A stretch of 64,000 nt of DNA from Prauserella aidingensis (lineage in GTDB: Bacteria > Actinomycetota > Actinomycetes > Mycobacteriales > Pseudonocardiaceae), in assembly GCF_024171865.1 (NCBI RefSeq), contig NZ_JAMTCN010000012.1, forward strand, positions 1-64,000. The letters are read 5' to 3'. Under the pieces are notes generated by a model, which searched no databases, had not been told where the DNA came from, and saw nothing but the letters and a program-made list of their open reading frames with translations. Made by a program: the position numbers and the translations under genes. This document shows, piece by piece, positions 25,786 through 34,145 of this stretch. Position 1 is the stretch's first letter, and each line of letters begins with the position of its first letter.

Positions 25786-26793
25786 TCAGCGCTCCGGGCT
25801 CACGGCGCGGACCATCTCGGATCCCCACACGGATTCGTAGGCGTCGTACAGCGGCCGCACCGCCGCGCGGAAACGGGCGATCTGGGAGTCGGTGAGCTCG
25901 GTCGTGTTCATCAGCGCCGACTGCTCGTCGATCTGCTGCTGTTCGAGTCCCCGATTCGTCTCGATCTGGAACGCGTTCGCGTCGGCCGCGGCCCGTTCCA
26001 CGATCGCGCGGTCCTCGGGGCTCAGCGACCGGAACAGGTCCTGGTTCATCCCGAGGATCAGGGGGTCGTAGACGTAGTTCCACACCGTCAGATGCCGCTG
26101 GACCTCGGCGAGCCCCGCCGACGAGATGACGTCCATCGGGTTCTCCTGCCCCTCGATCGTGCCCTGTTGGAGCGAGGTGAACACCTCGGAGAAGTTCATC
26201 GTCGTCGGGTTGGCGCCGAGCCCGCGGAAGATGTCGGTGAACATCCCGATCCCGGGGATGCGGACCTTGATCCCCGCCAGGTCCGCGGGCTTCTCGACCG
26301 GGCGGACGTTGTTGGTCAGCTGACGGAAGCCGCTCTCACCGAAACCGAGCATCGTCACGCCGAATTCGGAGGACAACTTCTCGTAGGCCTCGACCGCGCC
26401 GCTGTTCAGGGCACGGTCCGCCTCGTCGTAGTCCCGGTACAGGAACGGGGCGTTGATCGCACCGAACCGCGGGTCGATGCCCGCGTAGATGATGGTCGAG
26501 TTGTAGGAGAAGTCCTTGTCGCCGTTCATCAGCTGTTCGACGCCTGCGGCAGGGTCGCCCGCGGACAACTGTTCGCCGGTGAACACGCGGAGCTTCATCC
26601 GCCCGCCGGATTCGCGCGACAGCGTCTCGGCGAACCGCTGCGCCGCTTTGTACCAGGTGGAGGACTCCCCGACCGTGACGGTCATGTCCCAGGTGTAGAC
26701 CGGTGCGTTCGGCGTGGCCGTCACCGAGCCGCATGCGCCGAGCACCAGGCAGGCCAGTAGTGCGACGGCGCCGCGAAGGCGCTTCGACATCAT
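25786..26793 (-). CDS. dctP: TRAP transporter solute-binding lipoprotein (DctP)
   Basis: A 335-residue extracytoplasmic solute-binding protein. The signal peptide ends in a lipobox (LACLVLGACGS), so it is lipid-anchored, as usual for Gram-positive TRAP receptors. The DctP fold shows RFAETLSRESGGRMKLRVFTGEQL and IPGIGMFTDIFRGLGANPTTM, where the Arg typically binds the ligand carboxylate, followed by EGQENP. I chose ATG 26793 (MMSKRLRG), which has GAGGAG 9 bases upstream. First gene of dctP-dctQ-dctM-SDR. Confidence 0.92.
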   Translation of the reverse strand: MMSKRLRGAVALLACLVLGACGSVTATPNAPVYTWDMTVTVGESSTWYKAAQRFAETLSRESGGRMKLRVFTGEQLSAGDPAAGVEQLMNGDKDFSYNSTIIYAGIDPRFGAINAPFLYRDYDEADRALNSGAVEAYEKLSSEFGVTMLGFGESGFRQLTNNVRPVEKPADLAGIKVRIPGIGMFTDIFRGLGANPTTMNFSEVFTSLQQGTIEGQENPMDVISSAGLAEVQRHLTVWNYVYDPLILGMNQDLFRSLSPEDRAIVERAAADANAFQIETNRGLEQQQIDEQSALMNTTELTDSQIARFRAAVRPLYDAYESVWGSEMVRAVSPER

Positions 26794-26831
26794 TGTCCGT
26801 TTCTCCTCGTCCGCCCCGGAGGGGCTCACCG

Positions 26832-26861
26832 ATATTGAGAGAAGCCGATCAGCGATGTCAA
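26832..26861 (-). promoter_or_regulatory. Probable promoter of the TRAP operon
   Basis: On the minus strand TTGACA (26861-26856), an 18-base spacer and CAATAT (26837-26832) lie about 40 bases before the dctP ATG. The IclR-type dyad at 26879-26897 lies 18 bases upstream of this -35, a position more typical of activation than repression. Confidence 0.55.
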
Positions 26862-26878
26862 TGTGCGTTCGAGATCGG

Positions 26879-26897
26879 TGGTCCACGATGTGGACCA
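26879..26897. promoter_or_regulatory. IclR-type operator dyad TGGTCCAC-GAT-GTGGACCA
   Basis: Perfect 8-base arms around a 3-base centre, located between the divergent TRAP operon and the IclR-thiolase operon. The core GGTCC-N7-GGACC recurs at 27001-27017. Size and symmetry match known IclR operators. Confidence 0.65.
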
Positions 26898-26921
26898 TTG
26901 CGAAACCGGTTCGGCCGACCC

Positions 26922-27848
26922 ATGATGGCTGGTGTGAGCGCCAACGCCGACGCGCAGCGTCCCGCAGCGCCGCCTCCCGACCACGGACGCGCGGCCCGTA
27001 GGTCCGCATCATGGACCATCGCTCACACCGCCGACGAGGCCGACCGGCCGTCCGGGTCGCAGAGCATCCAGCGGGCTCTCGTGCTGCTGAACCTCGTGGG
27101 CGTGCTGGCACGCGACCGCCCGGAAGGGGTCACGCTCGCCGAACTCACGCGTGTCAGCGGACGCCCCAAGGCGAGCGTGCGCAGGGTGCTCGTCGCACTC
27201 GTCGCCGAGGGATACGTCGAACAGGATCCCGACACGGCGTGCTACCGCCTCGGCCTGCAAGCGGGCGTGCTCGGCGAACTGGCGGGCCACCGCGACGACG
27301 ACCTCGGAGAGGCGAGCACCGACAGTCTCATCCGGGTCGCCGACACCTCCACCGACACGACGTTCCTGACCGTGCGCCACGGCAGCTACGGCGTGTGCAC
27401 GCGCAGGCAGGAGGGGCCCGGCCCGATCCGCAACTACGCACTCGCCGTCGGCGACCGGCATCCGCTCGGCATCGGCGCGGGCAGCCTGGCGATCCTCAGC
27501 GCACTGTCCGATGAGGACATCGACGACGTACTGGCCTCGACGGCCACGACCCGGGGCCATTACCCCGGATTCGACGACGAGACGCTCCGCGACCTCGTGC
27601 ACCGGTCGCGTCAGGACGGATACGCACTGAACGACGGCCGGGTCATCGCCGGGTCGTGGGCACTCGGCGTCGCCGTGCACGACGCCGCGGACCGGCCGGT
27701 CGCCGCCCTCAGCGTCGCCGGTATCGCCGAGCGCTTCGACCCGCCACGGCGTGACGAGCTCGCCGCGCTGTTGCACACCGAGGCCCGATCGATCCACGCC
27801 GCACTCACCCGTTCCCAGGAGTCCCGACCCGTGAGAGGACGACCATGA
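26922..27848 (+). CDS. IclR-family transcriptional regulator
   Basis: A 308-residue regulator. After an unusually long Ala/Pro/Arg-rich N-terminal arm (about 48 residues), the winged helix-turn-helix begins at SQSIQRALVLLNLVGVLA and has VSGRPKASVRRVLVALVAEGYVEQD. The effector domain ends with LGVAVHDAADRPVAALSVAG. The start is uncertain among ATG 26922, ATG 26925 and GTG 26934, none with a clear ribosome-binding site; no later start is possible before the DNA-binding domain. Its stop overlaps the thiolase ATG (27845-27848), so it is the first gene of the plus-strand catabolic operon and probably autoregulated through two flanking dyads. Confidence 0.88.
   Translation: MMAGVSANADAQRPAAPPPDHGRAARRSASWTIAHTADEADRPSGSQSIQRALVLLNLVGVLARDRPEGVTLAELTRVSGRPKASVRRVLVALVAEGYVEQDPDTACYRLGLQAGVLGELAGHRDDDLGEASTDSLIRVADTSTDTTFLTVRHGSYGVCTRRQEGPGPIRNYALAVGDRHPLGIGAGSLAILSALSDEDIDDVLASTATTRGHYPGFDDETLRDLVHRSRQDGYALNDGRVIAGSWALGVAVHDAADRPVAALSVAGIAERFDPPRRDELAALLHTEARSIHAALTRSQESRPVRGRP
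27001..27017. promoter_or_regulatory. Second GGTCC-N7-GGACC dyad, inside the IclR gene
   Basis: GGTCC (27001-27005), seven bases, GGACC (27013-27017). It has the same arm sequence and spacing as the core of the 26879-26897 operator, but lies about 80 bases into the regulator's own coding sequence. Confidence 0.45.
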
Positions 27849-29017
27849 CAGCCACCCCCGCGATCATCGGCTGGGCGCATTCCCGGTTCGGCAAGGCGCC
27901 GGAACCGGACGTCGAAGCGCTGCTGGCCGGCGTCACCGGCGCGGCCGTCGAGCATGCGGGCGTCGCGCCCGGAGACGTCGACGGGCTCTTCGTCGGCGTG
28001 TTCAACGGCGGGTTCTCCCGCCAGGGATTCGAGGCGGGCCTCGTCGGTGCGGGCCGTCCCGAACTGGCGACCGTGCCCGCGGTGCACACCGAGAACGCCT
28101 GCGCGACCGGGTCGTCGGCCCTGTTCACGGCACTCGACTTCGTGCAGTCGGGCCGCGGCCGGATCGCGCTCGTCGCCGGCGCGGAGAAGATGACGGCCGC
28201 CGAGGCCGAGGTCGTGAACGACGCGCTGCTGACCGCCTCCTACCGCAAGGAGGAGGAGCAGGCAGGCAGCTTCGCCGGGGTGTTCGCCGGCATCGCCCGT
28301 GACTACTTCGAGCGGTACGGCGACCACCGCGACACGCTCGCCCGTATCGCCGCGAAGAACCACCGCAACGGCGTCGGCAACCCGTACGCGCACCTGCGCA
28401 AGGACCTCGGCTTCGAGTTCTGCGCCGAGGTGTCGGACCGGAACCCGTTCGTCGCCGATCCGCTCCGCCGCACGGACTGCTCGCTGGTCTCCGACGGCGC
28501 CGCCGCGCTCGTCGTGGCGTCGGCGGACGTCGCGGCGACCGCACCCCGCGCCGTGGGCTGGCGCGGCAGGGCCCACGCCAACGACCACCTGCCGCTGAGT
28601 CGCCGGGACGACGTGCTCGCCTTCGCGGGCGCCCGGTCGGCGTTCACCGGAGCCACGGACGAGGCGGGTGCCGCGCTGTCCGATCTGGACCTCATCGAGA
28701 CGCACGACTGCTTCACCGTCGCCGAGCTGGTGCAGTACGAGGCGTTCGGTCTGGCCGAGCCGGGCAAGGGTGCCACCGTCGTCGACTCCGGACGCACGGA
28801 ACGCGACGGCGAGCTGCCGGTCAACCCGTCGGGCGGGCTCAAGTCGAAAGGGCACCCCATCGGCGCGACGGGGGTGTCGCAGCACATCATGGCCGCGTTG
28901 CAGTTGACGGGCGAGGCGGGCGACATGCAGGTCCCCGGTGCCGAACTCGCCGCGGTGTTCAACATGGGCGGCGTCGCGGTCGCCAACTACTGCTCGGTGC
29001 TGGAGCGGGTGCGATGA
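27845..29017 (+). CDS. Thiolase family protein (SCP2-type acetyl-CoA acyltransferase)
   Basis: A 390-residue thiolase of the lipid-transfer/SCP2 subgroup. The acyl-accepting Cys86 lies in HTENACATGSSAL, the active-site His in GLKSKGHPIGATGVSQ, and the C-terminus has FNMGGVAVANYCSVL with the second Cys. It would cleave a 3-ketoacyl-CoA, or act as a claisen-type condensing enzyme. ATGA overlaps exist at both ends (IclR before, CoA ligase after), showing tight translational coupling. Confidence 0.88.
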   Translation: MTATPAIIGWAHSRFGKAPEPDVEALLAGVTGAAVEHAGVAPGDVDGLFVGVFNGGFSRQGFEAGLVGAGRPELATVPAVHTENACATGSSALFTALDFVQSGRGRIALVAGAEKMTAAEAEVVNDALLTASYRKEEEQAGSFAGVFAGIARDYFERYGDHRDTLARIAAKNHRNGVGNPYAHLRKDLGFEFCAEVSDRNPFVADPLRRTDCSLVSDGAAALVVASADVAATAPRAVGWRGRAHANDHLPLSRRDDVLAFAGARSAFTGATDEAGAALSDLDLIETHDCFTVAELVQYEAFGLAEPGKGATVVDSGRTERDGELPVNPSGGLKSKGHPIGATGVSQHIMAALQLTGEAGDMQVPGAELAAVFNMGGVAVANYCSVLERVR

Positions 29018-30567
29018 CGCTGCGCGCCGTGAACCTGGCCCACCTGCTGACCGCCACATCCACCCGACTGCCCGACCGCGAGGCCGTCGTGTCCGGTTCC
29101 ACCCGCCTCGCCTGGCGGGACGTGGACGCGCGCGCGTCCGCGGTCGCCGCCGAGCTCCGCCGCCGAGGCATCGGCCGTGGGGACGCCGTGCTGGTGCACT
29201 CCCCCAACCACCTCGAGTTCGTCGCGGTGATGTTCGGCGTGTGGCGTGCGGGCGCCGTGTTCGCCCCGGCCAACTTCCGCCTGACCCCCGCCGAGGTCGC
29301 CGGGCTCGCCGAACTGACGACGCCGAGCGCGCTGATCTGCCATGTGGACTACGCCGGCCACGCGACTGCCGTCGCCGAGGCCGCGGACCTGACCGGGGGC
29401 ACGCTGTGGATCGGCGCCGCGGCCGACGCCGACGGCGCCGTGGCCGGCCTACCCGACCAGGACGAGCGCGAACCGGACGAACCGGTGTGGAACGGCGATC
29501 ACGCGTGGTACTTCTTCACCTCCGGCACCAGCGGCAGGCCGAAGGCGGTCGTGCTGACCCACGACCAGCTCGGATTCGTCGTCAACAACCATCTCTGCGA
29601 CCTGATGCCCGGCCTGGGTGCCGAGGACGCGCAGATCGTCGTGGCACCGCTGTCGCACGGTGCCGGCGTGCACCTGCTGCCGCAGGTGGCGCGGGGAGCG
29701 AAGACGGTACTGCCCACGTCCACCCGGCTGGATCCCGCGGAGATCTGGAGTCTCGTCGAGGCCGAGCGGGTCACCAACGCGTTCACCGTGCCGACCATCC
29801 TCACGACGTTGACCCAGGCACCCGAGGCGTCGCGCCACGACCTCGGTTCGCTGCGCTACGTCATCTATGCGGGCGCGCCGATGTACCGGGCGGACCAGCG
29901 GCGCGCCCGCGAGGTGCTCGGCGACGTGCTCGTCCAGTACTACGGCCTGGGCGAGGTCACCGGCAACATCACCGTGCTGCCTCCCGGTGAGCACGACCGG
30001 CCCTCGCCCGAGGGCGTGGAGTACGGCACCTGCGGCTATCCGCGCACCGGGATGCAGGTCAGCATCCAGGATTCCGACGGCACCGAACTGCCCACCGGCG
30101 GCCAGGGCGAGATCTGCGTGGCGGGTCCCGCGGTGTTCCCGGGATACCTGCGCAACGACGAGGCCGACGCGGAGTCGTTCCGCGACGGCTGGTTCCGCAC
30201 CGGAGACCTGGGCATGGTCGACGCCGACGGCTACGTGTACGTCACGGGCAGGGCGTCCGACATGTTCATCTCCGGTGGGTCCAATGTGTATCCACGGGAG
30301 ATCGAGGAACGGCTGCTGCACCATCCGGCGGTGGCCGAGGTCGCCGTCGTGGGGATGCCGGATCCGAAGTGGGGCGAGGTCGGCGTCGCGGTGTGTGTCG
30401 CCTCCGGCGGTCACGGCGCCGACGAGGACGAGCTCCGGTCGTGGCTCGGCGATGCGCTCGCGCGGTACAAGATCCCGAAGCGCTTCGTGTGGTGGGACGA
30501 GATCCCGAAGTCGGGCTACGGCAAGGTCGTCAAACGGACGATCAAGCAACGATTGGCGGCGTCGTGA
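29014..30567 (+). CDS. AMP-dependent acyl/aryl-CoA ligase
   Basis: A 517-residue ANL-superfamily synthetase that activates a carboxylic acid with ATP and CoA. Visible are the P-loop-like YFFTSGTSGRPKAVVLTH, the YYGLGEVTGN adenine-binding motif, WFRTGDLGMVDADGY, and the C-terminal catalytic Lys in PKSGYGKVVKR. Length is normal. It is coupled by ATGA to the thiolase and by GTGA to the next gene. Together with the TRAP transporter it suggests uptake then CoA activation of an organic acid. The acyl group cannot be identified. Confidence 0.9.
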   Translation: MTLRAVNLAHLLTATSTRLPDREAVVSGSTRLAWRDVDARASAVAAELRRRGIGRGDAVLVHSPNHLEFVAVMFGVWRAGAVFAPANFRLTPAEVAGLAELTTPSALICHVDYAGHATAVAEAADLTGGTLWIGAAADADGAVAGLPDQDEREPDEPVWNGDHAWYFFTSGTSGRPKAVVLTHDQLGFVVNNHLCDLMPGLGAEDAQIVVAPLSHGAGVHLLPQVARGAKTVLPTSTRLDPAEIWSLVEAERVTNAFTVPTILTTLTQAPEASRHDLGSLRYVIYAGAPMYRADQRRAREVLGDVLVQYYGLGEVTGNITVLPPGEHDRPSPEGVEYGTCGYPRTGMQVSIQDSDGTELPTGGQGEICVAGPAVFPGYLRNDEADAESFRDGWFRTGDLGMVDADGYVYVTGRASDMFISGGSNVYPREIEERLLHHPAVAEVAVVGMPDPKWGEVGVAVCVASGGHGADEDELRSWLGDALARYKIPKRFVWWDEIPKSGYGKVVKRTIKQRLAAS

Positions 30568-31565
30568 CGGCACAGCACTCCGCGGCACAGCACTCGACAG
30601 CCGAGCAGTTAACGGCCGAGCAGTTGACCGCGCGGCGGGCCGGGGTTCCACTGCAGCACCCCGGACCCCGCACGCCGGAACGCATCGCGGCGGTCCCGAC
30701 GGGGGTGACGGTGGTGCGGGCCGAACTGCCGCCCGGGGCGAACGTCGTCGGCGAGCTGTGGCGGATCACCGAGGCCGCGGGGTGCCGCGCGGCGTGTGCC
30801 GAGCTGGCACACGGGTCGTTCGGCACGCTGCGCTACGTCCACCCGGCCGTCGGCGCGGAACGGCCCGCGTTCTACAGCGACACGATCGAACCCGCGGGGC
30901 CGTGCTTCGTGCTCGGCGGTTCCGCGACGGTCGGCACCCGCGAGGACCGCGCGTTCGCCCATCTCCACGCCACGTGGCTGGACGAGCACGGCCGGGTCCG
31001 CGGCGGTCACCTGTTGCCGGAGACGACGGTCGGCGACGCGGCGATCGAGGCGACGGTGCGGTTGCTCCACGACGCGGCGTACGTCAGCGACACGTGCCCG
31101 GAGACGTCGATGCCTGCGTTCACCCCGCACGCGCTCACTCCGCACACGTTCGCCCCGCACGCGCAGGCCGAACCGGCCACGACGCAGGCCGTCGCCGCGC
31201 GCATTCTGCCCGGCGAGGACCTGCACGACGCGGTGAGGACCGTTGCGGCGCGTGCCGGATTCGACTCGGCGGTGGTCCGCGCGAGCCTCGGCAGCGCGGT
31301 CGGTGCCCGCCTGCGTACCGGTCCCGGGCGGATCACGGAAGCGGACTGGCCCGCTACCGAGTTCACGTCGCTGACCGGCACCGTCCGGGCCGGTGACGCC
31401 ATCCTCACCGCGACGTTGGTGGACCGCAACGGCGACGTCCATTCGGGACGAGTGCTGCCGGGGCAGAATCCGGTCGCGGTGACCTTCGAGCTGTACGTCG
31501 AACGCGCCGACGCCGCCCTGGCGGATCGCGGCGGCGCCCACACCACCGAGGAGGCGCAGGCATGA
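30564..31565 (+). CDS. Tandem PPC-domain (DUF296) protein
   Basis: A 333-residue protein with two copies of the plants-and-prokaryotes conserved (PPC, DUF296) fold. The first spans about residues 48-170 (RAELPPGANVVGELWRI ... FAHLHATWLDEHG ... GGHLLPETTVG). The second spans about 205-320 (ARILPGEDLHDAVRTVA ... LTATLVDRNG ... SGRVLPGQNPVAV). The linker FTPHALTPHTFAPHAQ is Pro/His-rich, and the N-terminus has short repeats (AQHSAAQHS, TAEQLTAEQL). Codon 16 is TTA. GTG 30564 overlaps the ligase stop. PPC proteins are trimeric; bacterial roles are mostly unknown, and DNA binding is known for the plant AT-hook versions. Context suggests a role in CoA-ester metabolism. Confidence 0.75.
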   Translation: MTAQHSAAQHSTAEQLTAEQLTARRAGVPLQHPGPRTPERIAAVPTGVTVVRAELPPGANVVGELWRITEAAGCRAACAELAHGSFGTLRYVHPAVGAERPAFYSDTIEPAGPCFVLGGSATVGTREDRAFAHLHATWLDEHGRVRGGHLLPETTVGDAAIEATVRLLHDAAYVSDTCPETSMPAFTPHALTPHTFAPHAQAEPATTQAVAARILPGEDLHDAVRTVAARAGFDSAVVRASLGSAVGARLRTGPGRITEADWPATEFTSLTGTVRAGDAILTATLVDRNGDVHSGRVLPGQNPVAVTFELYVERADAALADRGGAHTTEEAQA

Positions 31566-32368
31566 CCACCGCCCCGAGACTCGCAGGACGGACGGCACTC
31601 GTGTTCGGCGGAGGCGGTGGTACCGACGGCGCGACCAACGGCCAGGCCGCGGCCGTGACCTACGCACGGCACGGAGCGTCGGTCGCCGTGGTCGACGTCA
31701 GCCGGGAGGCGGCGCAGCGGACCGTCGAGGCGATCCTCGCCGAGGGCGGCGAGGCGACGGCGATCACCGCCGACGTGACCGACGGGGATCAGGTCGCCGA
31801 CGCCGTCGCGCGCGCCGCTGACACGTTCGGCCCCGCCGACGTCCTGCACAACAACGTCGGTGTCACGGTTCTGGGCGGCCCGATGGAGTTGAGTCTGGAG
31901 CAGTGGCGCCGCGCATTCGCGCTCAATGTGGACGGTGTGTTCCTGGCGTGCAAACACGTGCTACCAGCGATGCTGGAGCGTGGCGGCGGGGCGATCGTCA
32001 ACGTCTCGTCGCTCGCGGCGCTGCGGCACGTCGGCTACGAGTACCCGGCGTACATGTCGGCGAAGGCCGCGGTGAACCAGGCGACCGTGTCGCTGGCGTT
32101 GACGTATGCCGACCGCGGCATCCGTGCCAACTCGGTCGCGCCGGGATTCATCGAGACGCCCCTGGTTCGCCAGCAGTTGGCGTCGCAGGCGGGATCGCTC
32201 GACGAGCTCATGGCGGCCCGGGACGCGGCGAGCCCCACGGGACGCATGGGCACCCCGTGGGACGTCGCCAACGCGAGCCTGTTCCTCGCCTCCGACGAGG
32301 CCGCCTACGTCAACGGGGTGTGCCTGCCCGTCGACGGTGGCCTGGCGATGACCTGCGCGCCCGGCTGA
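31562..32368 (+). CDS. SDR-family oxidoreductase
   Basis: A 268-residue short-chain dehydrogenase, last gene of the plus-strand operon. The cofactor motif is atypical (FGGGGGTDGATNGQA in place of TGxxxGxG), followed by NNVG, NVSSLAAL and the catalytic YMSAK. It ends near a convergent amidase gene 24 bases away. ATGA overlap with the PPC gene. It probably handles a hydroxyacyl or ketoacyl intermediate ahead of the thiolase; this is inference from the operon. Confidence 0.87.
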   Translation: MTTAPRLAGRTALVFGGGGGTDGATNGQAAAVTYARHGASVAVVDVSREAAQRTVEAILAEGGEATAITADVTDGDQVADAVARAADTFGPADVLHNNVGVTVLGGPMELSLEQWRRAFALNVDGVFLACKHVLPAMLERGGGAIVNVSSLAALRHVGYEYPAYMSAKAAVNQATVSLALTYADRGIRANSVAPGFIETPLVRQQLASQAGSLDELMAARDAASPTGRMGTPWDVANASLFLASDEAAYVNGVCLPVDGGLAMTCAPG

Positions 32369-32392
32369 GCCGCGACCGACCCTGCCCCGTGA

Positions 32393-33943
32393 CTACCCCT
32401 GACCCGCCGGTGGGGCGGGGAAGCCGCCGACGGCCTGTTCGAAGGCGCGGGCCACACGCAACACGGTGGCGTCCTCGAAGTGCCTCCCCACGATCATCAT
32501 CCCGGCGGGCAATCCGCCGACCTGCTCGGTGGGCACGCTGCACGCCGGGTGACCGGTGGTGTTGAACGGCGCGGTGTTTCCGACCATCGACAGCGCCGTG
32601 TCGAGGTACTCGCCGAGCGGGACGTCGGCGGCGGGCAGGGTGCGCGCGGGATAGGGAACGGTCGGCATGACCAGCACGTCGAACCGCGTCAGCGCGGCGT
32701 CGTAGGCCGCCCGTGCCTCCCGCGCCAGGTGGCGCGCCATCGCGTAGTACCGGCCGCCGCCCTCCTCGAACGTGTAACGCCCCGACAGGCCGACGAGTTT
32801 GACCGTCTTCGACAGCTCGGCGCCGCGCTCCAGCCTGCCGCGGCCGTAGTGGGCGATCAGCTCGGGGTCGTAGAAGTCCTCCACGTTCATGCCGAACGCG
32901 TTACCGTCGAGCATCTGGTACGCCGCACCTTCGGTGGCGATGACGTTCCAGACGTGCATCACGTCGGTGTGCCACGGGATCGACACGTCGTCGGCGGACA
33001 GTCCCGCCGAACGCAGCACCTCCACGCCGTTCCGCACGGCCCGGTCGACCCCGGGATCGGACACCGGCGTGCCGAAGCCCTGCGACACGACCCCCACGCG
33101 CATGCCCGACGCGGACTCGCCGAGCGCCGACACGTAGTCCACACCGGAGATCTCCGTCGGCTGCCGGGGGTCGGCTCCGTCCACTCCGGCCAGGATGGCC
33201 AACATGCGCGCGGCGTCGTCGACCGTCCGGGTCATCGGTCCGAGGTGGTCGATCGTCCGCTCGATCGGGAACGCACCGGTGTACGGCACGAGACCGTGGG
33301 TGGGTTTGTGCCCCACGATGCCGCAGAACGCACTCGGCATCCGCACCGAACCGCCCTGGTCGCCGCCCAGCGCGAGATCCACCTCGCCGCTCGCGACGAG
33401 CGCCGCGCTCCCGCTGGACGACCCGCCCGCGTTGCGGCTTCCGTCCCACGGGTTGCGCACCGGACCCGGTTGCGACGTGAAACTGCCGCCGGAGAAACAC
33501 AGGTCCTCGCACACCGACTTGCCCGCGATCGTCGCGCCCGCGCCGAGCAGCCGCGTCACCGCGGTCGCATCACGAGCCGGGACGAACCCTTCGACGGTGC
33601 GCGAACCGTTCATCATCGGCACACCGGACACGGCGACGTTGTCCTTGATCGCCACCGTCCGCCCGGCGAGCGGCCCCTGCTCCGATTCCCGCACGGACGT
33701 CGTCACGTGCCAGGCGCCCCACGGGTTGTCGTCGCCGGGATACGACCACGACCGCTGTTTCGGCTCGGGCGCGCTGCGCCGGTACAACTCCTCGACGGCC
33801 TCCGAATGCTCGAGGGTGCCGGCCACCGCCGGGCCGAACTCGTCGAGGTGGGCCTGCGACAGGCCGAACCGGAAGTGCTCGCTCAGTGCTGCCAACCGGG
33901 ACCGGTCGGGCGGCGGCAACGGGGACGGAGACGGCGAGGGCAT
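32393..33943 (-). CDS. Amidase signature family hydrolase
   Basis: A 516-residue amidase that hydrolyses a C-N amide bond. The Ser-cisSer-Lys triad is visible: Lys100 in VAIKDNVAVSG, the cis-Ser in GGSSSGSAA (residues 173-180), and nucleophile Ser199 in GGDQGGSVRMPSAFCG. Family length is 450-520. ATG 33943 follows GGAAGG by 8 bases. The N-terminus has a Pro-Ser repeat (MPSPSPSPLPPP). The gene lies downstream of the citrate synthase-like gene on the same strand with its own promoter, so it may release an acid that feeds the neighbouring CoA pathway. Confidence 0.9.
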   Translation of the reverse strand: MPSPSPSPLPPPDRSRLAALSEHFRFGLSQAHLDEFGPAVAGTLEHSEAVEELYRRSAPEPKQRSWSYPGDDNPWGAWHVTTSVRESEQGPLAGRTVAIKDNVAVSGVPMMNGSRTVEGFVPARDATAVTRLLGAGATIAGKSVCEDLCFSGGSFTSQPGPVRNPWDGSRNAGGSSSGSAALVASGEVDLALGGDQGGSVRMPSAFCGIVGHKPTHGLVPYTGAFPIERTIDHLGPMTRTVDDAARMLAILAGVDGADPRQPTEISGVDYVSALGESASGMRVGVVSQGFGTPVSDPGVDRAVRNGVEVLRSAGLSADDVSIPWHTDVMHVWNVIATEGAAYQMLDGNAFGMNVEDFYDPELIAHYGRGRLERGAELSKTVKLVGLSGRYTFEEGGGRYYAMARHLAREARAAYDAALTRFDVLVMPTVPYPARTLPAADVPLGEYLDTALSMVGNTAPFNTTGHPACSVPTEQVGGLPAGMMIVGRHFEDATVLRVARAFEQAVGGFPAPPAGQG

Positions 33944-34041
33944 CGACAACACCTTCCTTTCGCCGCGGCGGCCGCCCCGGTACGGAGCGGATCGCGGACG
34001 GAGGCCGAACCGGCCGGTCGGGATGCGCGAACGCGTGCCCG

Positions 34042-34070
34042 ACCCTAAGCGGCGCCGGACCCGGAGTAAA
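34042..34070 (-). promoter_or_regulatory. Probable amidase promoter
   Basis: On the minus strand TTTACT (34070-34065), 17 bases, TAGGGT (34047-34042), about 99 bases before the amidase ATG. The hexamers match common actinobacterial -35/-10 variants. The 202-base gap between amidase and lyase genes holds nothing else I recognise. Confidence 0.45.
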
Positions 34071-34145
34071 GCCACGTCACGGACGCCGGAGCGGCAGGAC
34101 GTGGCCGCCGTCTCGCCGCCACGGTTGCCTGGACGTGGTGCACGA

